Positions 16,506-24,858 of a DNA stretch of 57,329 bases are shown here, one piece after another. Numbering within the stretch: the stretch's first letter is position 1; every line of letters starts with the position of its first letter. The DNA lies in contig CAZAUJ010000016.1 of NCBI GenBank assembly GCA_964488355.1, positions 1 through 57,329 of the forward strand, written 5' to 3'. This DNA is from Thermoanaerobaculum sp964488355 (GTDB lineage: Bacteria; Acidobacteriota; Thermoanaerobaculia; Thermoanaerobaculales; Thermoanaerobaculaceae). The notes below the pieces were generated by a model. That model saw only the letters and a program-made list of their open reading frames with translations, was not told the origin of the DNA and searched no databases. The position numbers and the translations under genes are program-made.

Positions 16506-17386
16506 GTGCCTACGCCGTGCAGGTCCAGTCCCTGAGCTACGCCTTCAACGAAAAGAAGGTGCTGGCCGACGTGAGCTTTTCCGTGCCAGAGGGGCTCCTG
16601 GTAGCCGTGGCGGGACCCAACGGAGCGGGAAAAACCACGCTTTTCCGTTGCCTGATGGGCTTTTACCGCCCACGCCAGGGCTCGGTACGCCTTTTCGGTC
16701 ACCCCCCCTGGCGTTTTCCCCATCTGCCCCGTCTGGCGAGCTACGCCGCCGAATCGGGCGAGCTGCCAGCGGCCTGGAGCCTAGCCGAACTCACTTCCTG
16801 GCTTCAGCTGGCAGGTAGCTACACCCGTGAACAAGCGGAGCAGCTCCTGGAACAGGCTCGAAGCTTTGGCTTGCAGACCGCCAAACCCCTGGGCAGCTTT
16901 TCCCGTGGGCAGCGCAGCTTAGCCCAGCTTTTGGTGGCTCTCGGGCGGGATCCGGACCTGCTGCTGCTGGACGAGCCCACCTTGGGCCTTGATGTGGCGG
17001 CTCGTCAACAGGTCCTCGATACGCTGCTGGCATTCCTCGCTCACAAGCCTGCCACGGTGGTCCTGGCCACCCAAGACTTGGAGCTGGTGGAGCGGCTGGC
17101 TGAGGAGGTGGTGTGGTTGTACCAGGGCCACTGCCAGTGGGCCGGCTCCTTGGCAGCCTTCAAGGGTCAGTACGCCGTGTTGGAGGGCGTTGCCCAGGTG
17201 CCGGAAGAGGCTGCCCAGGTGCTTTCCTACCAGCAGCTGGTGACGGGGAACACGCTGCTGGTGCGAATTCAGCATCCCCAAGCCTGGCAAAGCTGGCTGG
17301 CGGGCCAGGGTCTCGTCTCTCGCCAGCCAGCTCTGCCCGAGCTGGCTCAAGTTCTTTGGCAACGAAAGGAGGCAGAAAATGCGTAA
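16502..17386 (+). CDS. ABC transporter ATP-binding protein
   Basis: 294-residue ATPase of an ABC exporter-type system. Walker A GPNGAGKTT at residues 38-46, a signature-like FSRGQRSLAQLL (SRGQ in place of SGGQ), Walker B with DEP at 157-159 and a D-loop LGLD, then a His-switch position read as TQDLEL (Gln where His is usual). The C-terminal 80 residues form an extra domain as in YtrB/CcmA-like proteins. Overlaps the regulator gene upstream and the permease gene downstream (eight bases). The substrate is unknown. Gln at the H-loop is a notable deviation but occurs in some family members. Confidence 0.9.
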   Translation: MSAYAVQVQSLSYAFNEKKVLADVSFSVPEGLLVAVAGPNGAGKTTLFRCLMGFYRPRQGSVRLFGHPPWRFPHLPRLASYAAESGELPAAWSLAELTSWLQLAGSYTREQAEQLLEQARSFGLQTAKPLGSFSRGQRSLAQLLVALGRDPDLLLLDEPTLGLDVAARQQVLDTLLAFLAHKPATVVLATQDLELVERLAEEVVWLYQGHCQWAGSLAAFKGQYAVLEGVAQVPEEAAQVLSYQQLVTGNTLLVRIQHPQAWQSWLAGQGLVSRQPALPELAQVLWQRKEAENA

Positions 17387-17618
17387 GCTTGCAGCTGTTT
17401 TGTGGTTTTTCCTACGCCAAGAGGGCTGGTTTCTCGCCTTGGGGTTAGCGGCGCTGCTGGCTTCGCTGGTGGTGGGTCTGGCGGCCCCTCGCCTGTGGAG
17501 CTACCCCAGCAGTGAGGTCTTGAGCGCTACCTCTTCGGCAGCGGCCCTAGCCTTGGCCCTGCTGGCCGCCCCCTTTTACTGGGGCTTGGGCTGGTGGTGG
17601 TGGTTTGGCGGGAGATGA
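17379..17618 (+). CDS. ABC permease, N-terminal fragment (frameshifted?)
   Basis: 79 codons, two predicted membrane helices (LALGLAALLASLVVGLAA and SSAAALALALLAAPFYWG), then a run of four Trp codons and a stop. The start overlaps the ATPase gene by eight bases, with AAAGGAGG upstream. The fragment ends just where the next open frame continues with two more helices: replacing GLGWWWWFGGR by the neighbouring frame gives GLGLVVVVWREMM, more natural for a permease. One lost base near the TGG repeat (about 17590-17605) would explain the break. It could be a real mutation, a sequencing error, or a genuinely separate small subunit coupled to the next gene. Confidence 0.6.
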   Translation: MRKLAAVLWFFLRQEGWFLALGLAALLASLVVGLAAPRLWSYPSSEVLSATSSAAALALALLAAPFYWGLGWWWWFGGR

Positions 17619-19042
17619 TGCGCCAAGCCGTGCTGGCGGTGAGGCCGGAAAGCTGGCCATCCCTTCTGCTGGCGGAGGTGCTGGTGTGCGGCCTGCTGGC
17701 CCTGGGGGCCAGCGCCTTCACCTTTCTTGCCAGCCACAGCGACCTGGCGGTGGCTGCTCGTAGCGCCGCAGCTCTCTGGGTAGCACTGGCAGTTCCCGCC
17801 CTGGCCTTGAGCCTGTTCTTGCCGTTAGCCCAGCGCCACGCGCCGCAGCAGCTGGCACGGCTTTCGGCAGCCAAGGTCAGCCCCGACGGACAAAAGGTCC
17901 TGGCGGTTGGTTTTACCCAGGGCCCCCTATCCCTTACCACCGCTTTTGTTTGGGATGGAGCTCAGGGCACACGCGTCCCCGTCCCCGTCCATGCCTTTGC
18001 TTTCATCCCGTCCGTCATCGACACCTACGCCTTTTCCCCCCACGGTCAGTGGCTTTTGGTGGGCAGCGACGGGGTAGCGCCCGTGCGCTTGGTAAACCTC
18101 CAGACGGGCCAGGTCCGTCGTTTCCGCTCCCTCGGCCAGGGCTGGCGTGCCTGCGCCCTGGGCCCGCAGGGGGAGGAGCTGGTGCTGACCTCCGCCTTTC
18201 CCCAGCAGCCCGGCCGCCTGGTGGTGGTCGGAAGGGCCACCGCTCGGGTGGTGGCCTCGCTCCAGGAAGCTAAGGAGAACTTTTGGTGCCAGGCCGAGTG
18301 GGACCAACTGCGGGTGCTGGCGTTGCTCCCTGCCGCTTCCGGCCAAGGTGGGTCCGGCGGTCACCAGCTGACGCTGGCTTCCCGACCCTGGGGCGGGCAG
18401 GAATTTACCTTGGCCGCGCGCTGGCCCGCGGATGAGGTTCCCGCCTCACCGCAAAAGGGTCGCTGGTTTCTTACGCCCTACGAGAGCGACTTTCTCCTGG
18501 AAGCGCGTAGCCCCACGTTGGGCAACGAGAAAGAGGTGCGGCGCACCTTGGCGCTGCTGTCCACGGCCGACGGCAGCGTGCGTTGGCGGAGGGTGCTGGA
18601 TAGGAGCACCCGCGTCTTAAGGGTGGGGGAAGAGGTGCTTTTGGCGACCCCTGGCCCGGATCAGGTTTGCCTTACCCTCCTGAACCGGGAAGGCGCGGTT
18701 TTGACCGAAGAGGTGGTCCCGCTTCCCGAGTTGCCCGCCGCTCGCAGCTGGGGCCCCATCTTCGCCCACCGGTTGGCGCCCGATCGCATCCTGGTGAGCG
18801 CGCTTGGCGCAGGCCGAGAGCATGCCCTCATCCTTTGGCAGCCCCAACAGCGCCGGTCGCAGCTTTTCCGCGCCTCCGTTGCCAAGCCAATGCGGCGGCT
18901 GGCGCTGTTGAACGGGCGGGTGGTGGTGACCGAGCCGGAACCGACCAGCCCCTTCGGACCCCTGTGGCTGACGGGCGACGAGGAGGGTGGTCTAGGTGTT
19001 TTAGAAGTGGCCAGCGGCCGCTTCCGCCCGCTCCTGCCATAA
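17594..19042 (+). CDS. ABC permease remainder with beta-propeller-like tail
   Basis: 482 codons from GTG 17594, overlapping the previous fragment by 25 bases in another frame. Two hydrophobic helices come first (LLLAEVLVCGLLALGASAF and ALWVALAVPALALSLFL). The remaining ~390 residues are soluble and beta-rich with repeated segments like AKVSPDGQKVLAVG, YAFSPHGQWLLVGSDG and ALLSTADGSVRWRRVL, resembling WD40/YVTN-type propeller blades. Joined to the upstream fragment it would be a four-helix permease carrying a propeller, an arrangement I do not recall for YtrA-linked transporters. The exact start is uncertain because of the probable frameshift. Confidence 0.6.
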   Translation: MVVVWREMMRQAVLAVRPESWPSLLLAEVLVCGLLALGASAFTFLASHSDLAVAARSAAALWVALAVPALALSLFLPLAQRHAPQQLARLSAAKVSPDGQKVLAVGFTQGPLSLTTAFVWDGAQGTRVPVPVHAFAFIPSVIDTYAFSPHGQWLLVGSDGVAPVRLVNLQTGQVRRFRSLGQGWRACALGPQGEELVLTSAFPQQPGRLVVVGRATARVVASLQEAKENFWCQAEWDQLRVLALLPAASGQGGSGGHQLTLASRPWGGQEFTLAARWPADEVPASPQKGRWFLTPYESDFLLEARSPTLGNEKEVRRTLALLSTADGSVRWRRVLDRSTRVLRVGEEVLLATPGPDQVCLTLLNREGAVLTEEVVPLPELPAARSWGPIFAHRLAPDRILVSALGAGREHALILWQPQQRRSQLFRASVAKPMRRLALLNGRVVVTEPEPTSPFGPLWLTGDEEGGLGVLEVASGRFRPLLP

Positions 19043-19080
19043 AAACCGAACCGGGGCGGGCGGCCCCCAACCCCCGCCCC
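19041..19080 (-). terminator. Terminator for msrBA
   Basis: On the minus strand GGGGCGGG and CCCGCCCC (19080-19073 and 19060-19053) form a stem around a 12-base loop, followed a few bases later by TTTTT (19045-19041). It lies between convergent genes and would stop the methionine sulfoxide reductase transcript. Confidence 0.6.
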
Positions 19081-19119
19081 AGCCTTCCCGCGTCTGCTAC
19101 GCCACCCGTGGGTCGTGAA

Positions 19120-20157
19120 CTACCAAGGGTTGGCCACGTGGCAGGCGCGGCCGGTTTTGGCGATGTAGTCCTGGTGGTCGTCCTCCGCCGGCCAGAAGGT
19201 TTTGGCCGGCTCCACCTGAGTGACGATGGGTCGACCCCCGTAGCGCCCCGAGCGCTCCAGCTCGGCCATGAACGCCAGGGCCTGCTGCCGTTGCTCTTCG
19301 TTCACGTACCAAATGCCTGAGCGGTACTGCTCCCCCACATCCGGCCCTTGCCGGTTCAGCTGGGTAGGGTCGTGCATGGCAAAGAACGCTTCCAGCAAGC
19401 GACGGTAGCTGATGCGCTTGGGATCGTAAACCACCTTGACCGTTTCCGCATGGCCGGTGGTGCCGCTGCAAACCTGCTCGTAGGTGGGGTGCGGCACGTG
19501 CCCCTGCATGTAGCCTGCTTGCGCCTCCAACACCCCCGGTCCCTGCTGGAAGTAATGCTCCAGGCCCCAAAAGCACCCCCCGGCAAAGTAAGCTACCTCT
19601 GTGGCTACCGGCTGGCTTTCCGGCGGAAGCACTGTCCCTGTAGGGTAAAAGCGCAGCGCGGCTGAGTTGACACAGTGGCGCTCGCCCGTGGGCTGAGGAC
19701 CGTCGTCAAAGACATGCCCCAAATGCGCGCCGCAGCGGGCGCAAAGGATTTCCATGCGCACCATGCCGTGGGAGAGGTCTAGTCGACGACTGACATGCGC
19801 CGGGTCCAACGGTTGGAAAAAGCTTGGCCAACCGGTGCCCGACTCGAACTTGGCCTCGCTGGCAAAAAGGGGCAAGCCGCACACCACGCAAACGAACAGG
19901 CCCGGCTCTTTGACCTGGAGCAAGCCCCCGCAAAAAGGGGCTTCGGTGCCGGCCTTTTGCGTAACCCGGTAAGCTTCCGGGTCCAAACGGGCTGCCAAGC
20001 GCGCCACCTCCTCGGGGGCCAACGGGGTGATGTCATAACCGGCAGCGGAGTAACGGGGTCGCACCTTTCCCCCCCTGGCGAGCACGCCACCGGAGAAGTT
20101 CCCATCGCAAGCCAGTAAGGCGCTGGCCACCAGCAGCATGCCCGCCTTCACACTCAT
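19120..20157 (-). CDS. msrBA: Lipoprotein methionine sulfoxide reductase, MsrB-MsrA fusion
   Basis: 345 residues, both stereospecific methionine sulfoxide reductases in one exported protein. The N-terminus is a lipoprotein signal with lipobox LLAC (Cys17). MsrB comes first: GTGWPSF, two CxxC zinc pairs (CVVCG and CARCG) and catalytic Cys in RHCVNSAALRF. MsrA follows: GCFWGLE with the catalytic Cys, GTTGHAE, and a C-terminal half ending near DDHQDY. The B-A order is less common than A-B. Role: repair of oxidised envelope proteins. ATG 20157 is preferred over the adjacent TTG at 20160; AGAGGTT precedes it. Confidence 0.93.
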   Translation of the reverse strand: MSVKAGMLLVASALLACDGNFSGGVLARGGKVRPRYSAAGYDITPLAPEEVARLAARLDPEAYRVTQKAGTEAPFCGGLLQVKEPGLFVCVVCGLPLFASEAKFESGTGWPSFFQPLDPAHVSRRLDLSHGMVRMEILCARCGAHLGHVFDDGPQPTGERHCVNSAALRFYPTGTVLPPESQPVATEVAYFAGGCFWGLEHYFQQGPGVLEAQAGYMQGHVPHPTYEQVCSGTTGHAETVKVVYDPKRISYRRLLEAFFAMHDPTQLNRQGPDVGEQYRSGIWYVNEEQRQQALAFMAELERSGRYGGRPIVTQVEPAKTFWPAEDDHQDYIAKTGRACHVANPW

Positions 20158-20208
20158 CAAAACCTCTGTGTAGCCCTTTCTGTTCCAACGGCTAAGGGCA
20201 AAAGGGCG

Positions 20209-20214
20209 TACAAT
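20209..20214 (+). promoter_or_regulatory. -10 box upstream of ExeA-like gene
   Basis: TACAAT, 17 bases before ATG 20232. The predicted transcript would have an ~11-base leader with no Shine-Dalgarno. Confidence 0.4.
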
Positions 20215-20231
20215 CTCATGCGGATGACAAC

Positions 20232-21041
20232 ATGTACGAGGCCTTTTACGGGCTCGCCAGTTCTCCCTTTAGCTTGACCCCCGATCCCCGCTTTCTGTTC
20301 TTCTCGCGCCAGCATCGGGAGGCCTTTGACCATGTGCTCTTTGCCGTGGCCCGAGGCGAGGGGTTCGTGCAAATTACCGGCGAAGTGGGCACGGGCAAGA
20401 CCACCCTTTGCCGGGCAGTGCTGGCCCAGTTGCCGGAAAGCTGCTCTTCGGCCCTGATCCTCAACCCGGTTTTGACGGGGCTGCAGCTTTTGCGCGCCCT
20501 CCTCCGCGAGCTGGGGCAGCCTGCCCGCGGCTCTGACCGCTCGCGCCTTTTAGACCAGCTCAACCACTATCTGCTGGAGGAAGCCGCTGCTGGGCGCCAG
20601 GTGGTTTTGTTCATCGACGAGGCTCAGGACCTGCCCGCTGCATCCCTGGAAGATGTGCGCCTGCTTTCCAACTTGGAAACGGACGACCGCAAACTGCTGC
20701 TCATCGTGCTGGTTGGGCAGCCGGAGCTGCGAGAAAGGCTTGCCTCCCACCAGCTGCGGCAACTGGCCCAGCGCATTACCGTGCGTTACCACTTGCGTGG
20801 TTTGCGCTTCGGCGAAACCAAACGCTACATTGCCCACCGCTTGCTGGTGGCTGGGGCTAACGGCCGGCCGCTTTTTTCCACGCCTGCCCTGTGGGCCATC
20901 CACGCTACCGCCAAGGGCATTCCTCGCCTGGTCAACGCGATCTGCGACAAGACGCTGTTGGCCGGGTACGTGGAGGAGTCGGAGGTTCTGCGCTTGCGCC
21001 ACGTGCGTGCGGCTTTGAAAGCCCTAGGAGGCAAGGCATGA
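20232..21041 (+). CDS. ExeA-like AAA ATPase
   Basis: 269-residue AAA+ protein of the ExeA/GspA type, which helps type II secretion or pilus machines assemble through peptidoglycan. It opens with the family hallmark MYEAFYGLASSPFSLTPDP, then Walker A GEVGTGKTT (50-58), Walker B VVLFIDEAQDL, a sensor region and RGIPRLVNAICDK-like segment (KGIPRLVNAICDK). No transmembrane or peptidoglycan-binding part is fused; the downstream gene supplies a membrane protein. The two overlap by ATGA. No other secretion genes are in the window, so its client machine is elsewhere. Confidence 0.88.
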   Translation: MYEAFYGLASSPFSLTPDPRFLFFSRQHREAFDHVLFAVARGEGFVQITGEVGTGKTTLCRAVLAQLPESCSSALILNPVLTGLQLLRALLRELGQPARGSDRSRLLDQLNHYLLEEAAAGRQVVLFIDEAQDLPAASLEDVRLLSNLETDDRKLLLIVLVGQPELRERLASHQLRQLAQRITVRYHLRGLRFGETKRYIAHRLLVAGANGRPLFSTPALWAIHATAKGIPRLVNAICDKTLLAGYVEESEVLRLRHVRAALKALGGKA

Positions 21042-21631
21042 GCTTGGTAACCGAGGCCTTGCGCAAGGCGCGAGCCGAACAGCAACGCCGCCAGGTGCAG
21101 CAAGGGCTGGAGCTGCCGCCCTGGCAGCCACGCCCCGGCAGGAAAAGCTCGCTCCCGCTGTGGGCCATGATTCTGGTCAGCCTCCTTTCTGCTGCCATAA
21201 GCGCTGCCCTGGCGGTGTGGTGGGTGGCCTCGCGCCTGGCCCCTGCCGCACCGGCGCCCACACCAGCGGCAACGCAGCCGGCCGCCTCACCGCACGCGCA
21301 GCCCACGTTCTTGCCCCAGGCCGTCGCCACACCCGCGCTCCTTGAGGCGAGACCGACTGCCCCGCCCATACGCCCGCCGGAAGCGGAACGCTCGCCGGTG
21401 CCCAGTCCTGCGGCCTCCAGCCCACCCGAGCTGGTGCTCTCGGGTGTGGCCGACGGTGTGCGTCTCCAACTGGACTACCTGGTCTACGGGGCGGGTCGTT
21501 CCTTCGCCCGCATCAACGGCCAGGAGGTACGCCAGGGAGACAGCGTGGCCGGCTTTGTGGTGGAGCGCATCGAGGAGGAGCAGGTGGTGTTGCGGGGGCC
21601 CAGCGGCCTGGTGGTGCTTAAGCTGCGCTGA
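21038..21631 (+). CDS. GspB-like membrane protein
   Basis: 197 residues: a short cytoplasmic start rich in Arg/Gln (SLVTEALRKARAEQQRRQ), one membrane helix (WAMILVSLLSAAISAALAVWW), a long Pro/Ala-rich periplasmic linker, and a C-terminal ~65-residue domain (LSGVADGVRLQLDYLVYG to LVVLKLR) like the GspB/GspC homology-region domain. It matches the ExeB/GspB partner of ExeA; together they act in secretin assembly. ATG 21038 overlaps the ExeA-like stop and has AGGAGGCAAGGC upstream. Confidence 0.8.
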   Translation: MSLVTEALRKARAEQQRRQVQQGLELPPWQPRPGRKSSLPLWAMILVSLLSAAISAALAVWWVASRLAPAAPAPTPAATQPAASPHAQPTFLPQAVATPALLEARPTAPPIRPPEAERSPVPSPAASSPPELVLSGVADGVRLQLDYLVYGAGRSFARINGQEVRQGDSVAGFVVERIEEEQVVLRGPSGLVVLKLR

Positions 21632-21742
21632 GGGGCAGCAAAAGCCTTTCAGCCTAGCCAGCGCAAGCACGGGGGTGTTCCGAAAAACTGTCGCTAGTGC
21701 CCGGCCCTATTTTGTCTTTTTTACAGCAACGTGCCTTCAGCC

Positions 21743-21771
21743 TTGACAACTTCAGGGGACCCGGCGATACA
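21743..21771 (+). promoter_or_regulatory. Promoter of SpoIID-domain gene
   Basis: TTGACA (21743-21748), a 17-bp spacer and GATACA (21766-21771), about 28 bases before ATG 21800. The -35 is perfect, the -10 weak. The rest of the 168-bp gap (21632-21799) holds nothing else I recognise. Confidence 0.5.
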
Positions 21772-21799
21772 TAAAGCAGTTTCTCGGCAGGAGGGGCTT

Positions 21800-24133
21800 A
21801 TGGAGACCACAACAAACCGGCCTGCATGGAAGGTTCGAGGAAAAGGCCTCGTGTTCGCAAGCCTGAGTGCCTCAATGTTCGTCTTGGCCGCGGGGGCCGA
21901 GCAGCTGCCGCCAAGTCTGCACCTGCGCGTGCGCTCGTTCGCCACCGGCGAGGACCTCAGCCCCGTTGCGGCGGTGGTGGTGCGGGAAAAAAGGGAGCCG
22001 TTACGAGCGCTGTCAGCGGAAGCCCAAGCCCAGGGCGCGGCGGAGGTGGAGCTGGCGGTTAGCGCTCCGGGGCATAAGCCCTTGCGCACCTGGCTGGCAG
22101 CTCCCGCAAAGGAGGCTCTGCCGGTGGAGGTGTGGCTGGACCCGGAGGAGGGGCTTTTGGGGCCGGAGGCGCAGGCGCTGGCTGGGCGGCTCCCCGCAGG
22201 GACGGGTGCCCTTTACGGTTTCCTCTACCGCCAGGAGGACTTAAAGCCCTTGGCGGGGGCCAAGGTAGAGCTGGCCAACTTGGGGCTCGCCACCCGGAGC
22301 GACCAACGGGGGTACTTCGAGCTGGTCTACCCGGTCCTGGGGGACGAGGAAGGCGAGTCTCCCCTCCTGGACCGGCTGGTCATCACGGCCCCCGGGCGCA
22401 GGCAGCTGGAAATTCACGGTGTGGTCCTGCTGGCGGGCCTGCAGCGGCGCATCGAGGACCTGCCCGCCGGAAGTGGCATCCAAGTACGGGACGAAACACC
22501 CGCCAGCTTGCGCGTTGAGGAGCAGGCACACCACCAGGAAGCTTCCGAGCCGCCACTTCTGCTGCCGCCACCGGTGGCGAGCCTGCCCGAGGAAGGCGTG
22601 GCGGTGGAGGCCTTGGGCCTGAAGGCAGGGGCACTTCTGGTGGGCATGGCGCCCCCCTCCACCATCCGCGTGGGCACCACCTGCAGTGGCACCTCCTGTT
22701 CTTCCGTTTCGGTGATGAGCTTGGAGAGCTACGTGGCTGCTGGCTTGGACGAGGAGTGGATTTCTTCCTGGCCCGGGCACTCCCTGCGGGCGGGAGCCAT
22801 CGCCTACCGCTCCTACGGGGCTTGGTACGTGTACCATCCCCTGCGCAGCACCTACGACATTTGCAGCACCACCTCTTGCCAGGTGTATGCCCCCGACGTG
22901 GTCACCTCCACTCAGCAGGCGGCCAACGCCACCGCCGGCTTCATGCTGCAAAAGGGTGGAAGCCTGTTCCGTGCCGAGTACTCGGCGGAAAACAACGCCT
23001 GGGACGATCCCTACGATGGGCTTTCCTGCGTCAACAGCGACCTTTCCTGCGGCAACGGCAAGGCAGGCTCGCCCGCCACCGGCTGGCCTTGCCTGAGCGA
23101 CAGCGTGTGCAGCAACCGTGGCTGCTTTGGTCACGGGCGCGGCATGTGCCAGTGGGGCACCTCGCGCTGGGCCTCCCAGGGCAAGCTGTGGCCTTGGATC
23201 ACCGATCACTATTACAACGCCAACGGTTCTGGCTCAGGCAACCGCACGGCTTACATCACCAGCCCCATCACCCTTCCCAACTTTGCCCCTGCGCAAAGCT
23301 CGGTTCCCAGGGGCGGCACCTTCACCATCAACCTGTCGGTAAACAACAGCGCTGGCCTACCCCATTCGCAAATCCTCGTTGGCGCCAGCATCTATTCCAC
23401 CGCCAGCGGGTACATCAGCGATCCGGGCCACGACAAGAAGGTTTCGTTGCCAGTGGGCACCTCCTCCCAGTCTCGCCTTTTCACCGTGCCGGCCACCGCC
23501 CCCACGGGCACTTACAACCTGACCGTAGCCCTGTGGTACGACGTGGATGGGAACGGAGCCATTGGCAGCGGTGATTTGCCCCTTTTGGCAGCCACCAAGA
23601 CGGCCGCGCTGACGGTTACCACCTCCACCACCAACCTCATCCAAGACGGTGACTTCGAGGGTGGGCTGTACGGCTCCTCCAATTACGGCAGCTCGGGGAC
23701 CACCGGCCCCTGGAGCTGGACCTCCACCGGCAACAACAACCCCATTTCCCTGGACGCGGGCCGCGCCTACGCCGGGTCTTGGCTTGCTTGGATGAACGGT
23801 TACGGCTACAGCGAGACGGACACCCTCCGGCAGACGGTCACCATCCCCAGCACGGCGACCTCGGCAACCTTGAAGTTTTACCTGCGGGTGGTCACCGCCG
23901 AAACCACTACCACCACCGCCTACGACACCCTCAAGGTGCAGATCCTCACCGGCAGCGGTACCACCACCTTGGCCACCTACTCCAACCTCAACGCCAGCAG
24001 CAGCTACAGCCTCAAGACCTTCGACCTGTCAGCCTACAAAGGGAAAACGGTGACCGTGAAGTTCCTCGGCCGGGAGGACGGGTCCAAAGCCACCAGCTTT
24101 TACATCGACAACGTGGCCCTGGTGGTGCAATAG
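21800..24133 (+). CDS. Secreted multidomain SpoIID/LytB-domain protein
   Basis: 777 residues with a signal peptide (GLVFASLSASMFVLAAGA). After a beta-rich N-terminal region with a carboxypeptidase-regulatory-like fold (PLAGAKVELANLGLATRSD, DQRGYFEL) comes the SpoIID domain, roughly 305-485: SLESYVAAGLDEEW, AGAIAYRSYGAWYVY, FRAEYSAENN and HGRGMCQWGTSRWASQG, with many paired cysteines. SpoIID enzymes are lytic transglycosylases acting on stem-peptide-free glycan. The C-terminal part has a CARDB-like segment (~500-610) and a jelly-roll carbohydrate-binding-like module (NLIQDGDFEGG to the end). Probably an extracellular wall- or polysaccharide-active enzyme, not sporulation. ATG 21800 follows CAGGAGGGGC. 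Confidence 0.8.
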   Translation: METTTNRPAWKVRGKGLVFASLSASMFVLAAGAEQLPPSLHLRVRSFATGEDLSPVAAVVVREKREPLRALSAEAQAQGAAEVELAVSAPGHKPLRTWLAAPAKEALPVEVWLDPEEGLLGPEAQALAGRLPAGTGALYGFLYRQEDLKPLAGAKVELANLGLATRSDQRGYFELVYPVLGDEEGESPLLDRLVITAPGRRQLEIHGVVLLAGLQRRIEDLPAGSGIQVRDETPASLRVEEQAHHQEASEPPLLLPPPVASLPEEGVAVEALGLKAGALLVGMAPPSTIRVGTTCSGTSCSSVSVMSLESYVAAGLDEEWISSWPGHSLRAGAIAYRSYGAWYVYHPLRSTYDICSTTSCQVYAPDVVTSTQQAANATAGFMLQKGGSLFRAEYSAENNAWDDPYDGLSCVNSDLSCGNGKAGSPATGWPCLSDSVCSNRGCFGHGRGMCQWGTSRWASQGKLWPWITDHYYNANGSGSGNRTAYITSPITLPNFAPAQSSVPRGGTFTINLSVNNSAGLPHSQILVGASIYSTASGYISDPGHDKKVSLPVGTSSQSRLFTVPATAPTGTYNLTVALWYDVDGNGAIGSGDLPLLAATKTAALTVTTSTTNLIQDGDFEGGLYGSSNYGSSGTTGPWSWTSTGNNNPISLDAGRAYAGSWLAWMNGYGYSETDTLRQTVTIPSTATSATLKFYLRVVTAETTTTTAYDTLKVQILTGSGTTTLATYSNLNASSSYSLKTFDLSAYKGKTVTVKFLGREDGSKATSFYIDNVALVVQ

Positions 24134-24141
24134 GAACGCGC

Positions 24142-24546
24142 TTAGGCTGCTTGCGGCCGCTTTTGCGGCAGCGGCGGGGCGGGCTTACGCCCATGAATCA
24201 GGTGGAAGATGGCCAAAAGGGGATGGCGCCAGAGCATGCGCGGACCGGCAAAGCGCATGACCCGGCGCATGGCCTCCCGGGGCTGCGGCCGGTAGCAATG
24301 GATAGGACAGTTAGCGCAGGTGGGCTTTTCCTCCCCGAAGGGACAACAGGTCAGCCGCCGCAGGGCATAGGCGGCCAGCCCTTGGCAGGCCTGACAGAGC
24401 TCTCCGCACCCGTGAACCGCGCGGCAATACATGCGGATCATGGCCAGTACCGTTTTGGCCTCCCGGCGCCGCTTTCTGCCCAGCTCCCTCACACGCCCAA
24501 TATAGCTGCCAAGGCCGCGGCCCATTTGCTCAAGAGCAAACTGCAT
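24142..24546 (-). CDS. YgbA-type (nitrous oxide-stimulated promoter family) protein
   Basis: 134 residues from the chosen ATG; the open frame reaches further (24705). The conserved core is KTVLAMIRMYCRAVHG, LCQACQGLAAYALRRL, CPFGEEKPTCANCPIHCY and MRFAGPRMLWRHPLLAI, matching the YgbA_NO family recalled from E. coli, where the gene responds to nitric oxide through NsrR. Seven conserved cysteines suggest metal binding. The molecular function is not established. The start is uncertain: ATG 24546 has GGAGG three bases upstream (short spacing); ATGs at 24525 and 24627 are alternatives. Confidence 0.75.
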   Translation of the reverse strand: MQFALEQMGRGLGSYIGRVRELGRKRRREAKTVLAMIRMYCRAVHGCGELCQACQGLAAYALRRLTCCPFGEEKPTCANCPIHCYRPQPREAMRRVMRFAGPRMLWRHPLLAIFHLIHGRKPAPPLPQKRPQAA

Positions 24547-24858
24547 GGGCCTCCGCCAAACGCGGCCTTGAGCAGCGCGAATTGCCTGCGCCGCTTCGCG
24601 GTGATCCCCCAAAAGAGCCATGGGCATCCTGGCCGCGCTGGCTTCTGAGGGTCTTGGCGGCACGGGCCGGAGAGGGCACCGAAGATTTTTCGCACGGATG
24701 GCCACGCAATAAGGGGTCGGCGAAGGAGTTTTTGACGGCCTGTGGTACTGAAAAGAAGATTCAAAGCACGTGCACGACAGGCAAAATTGGCTTTCTGTTC
24801 CGCCAACAAAACCTCCAGGGGCCCCTGGGCAACCCGGGTGAAAGGAGGGGAGGCAGGT
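24547..24858. other. Intergenic region between ygbA-like gene and M35 pseudogene
   Basis: About 310 bases with no convincing gene. It contains GCACGTGC (a perfect 8-bp palindrome near 24767), CCAGGGGCCCCTGG (24814-24827, perfect 14-bp palindrome) and, at its right edge, AAAGGAGGGGAGG, the ribosome-binding site of the pseudogene. I see no clear -35/-10 pair. Confidence 0.4.

Noticed and set aside
21632..21742. Cyclic-di-GMP riboswitch upstream of the SpoIID gene
   Set aside because: None of the conserved GEMME/GEMM core elements could be found.
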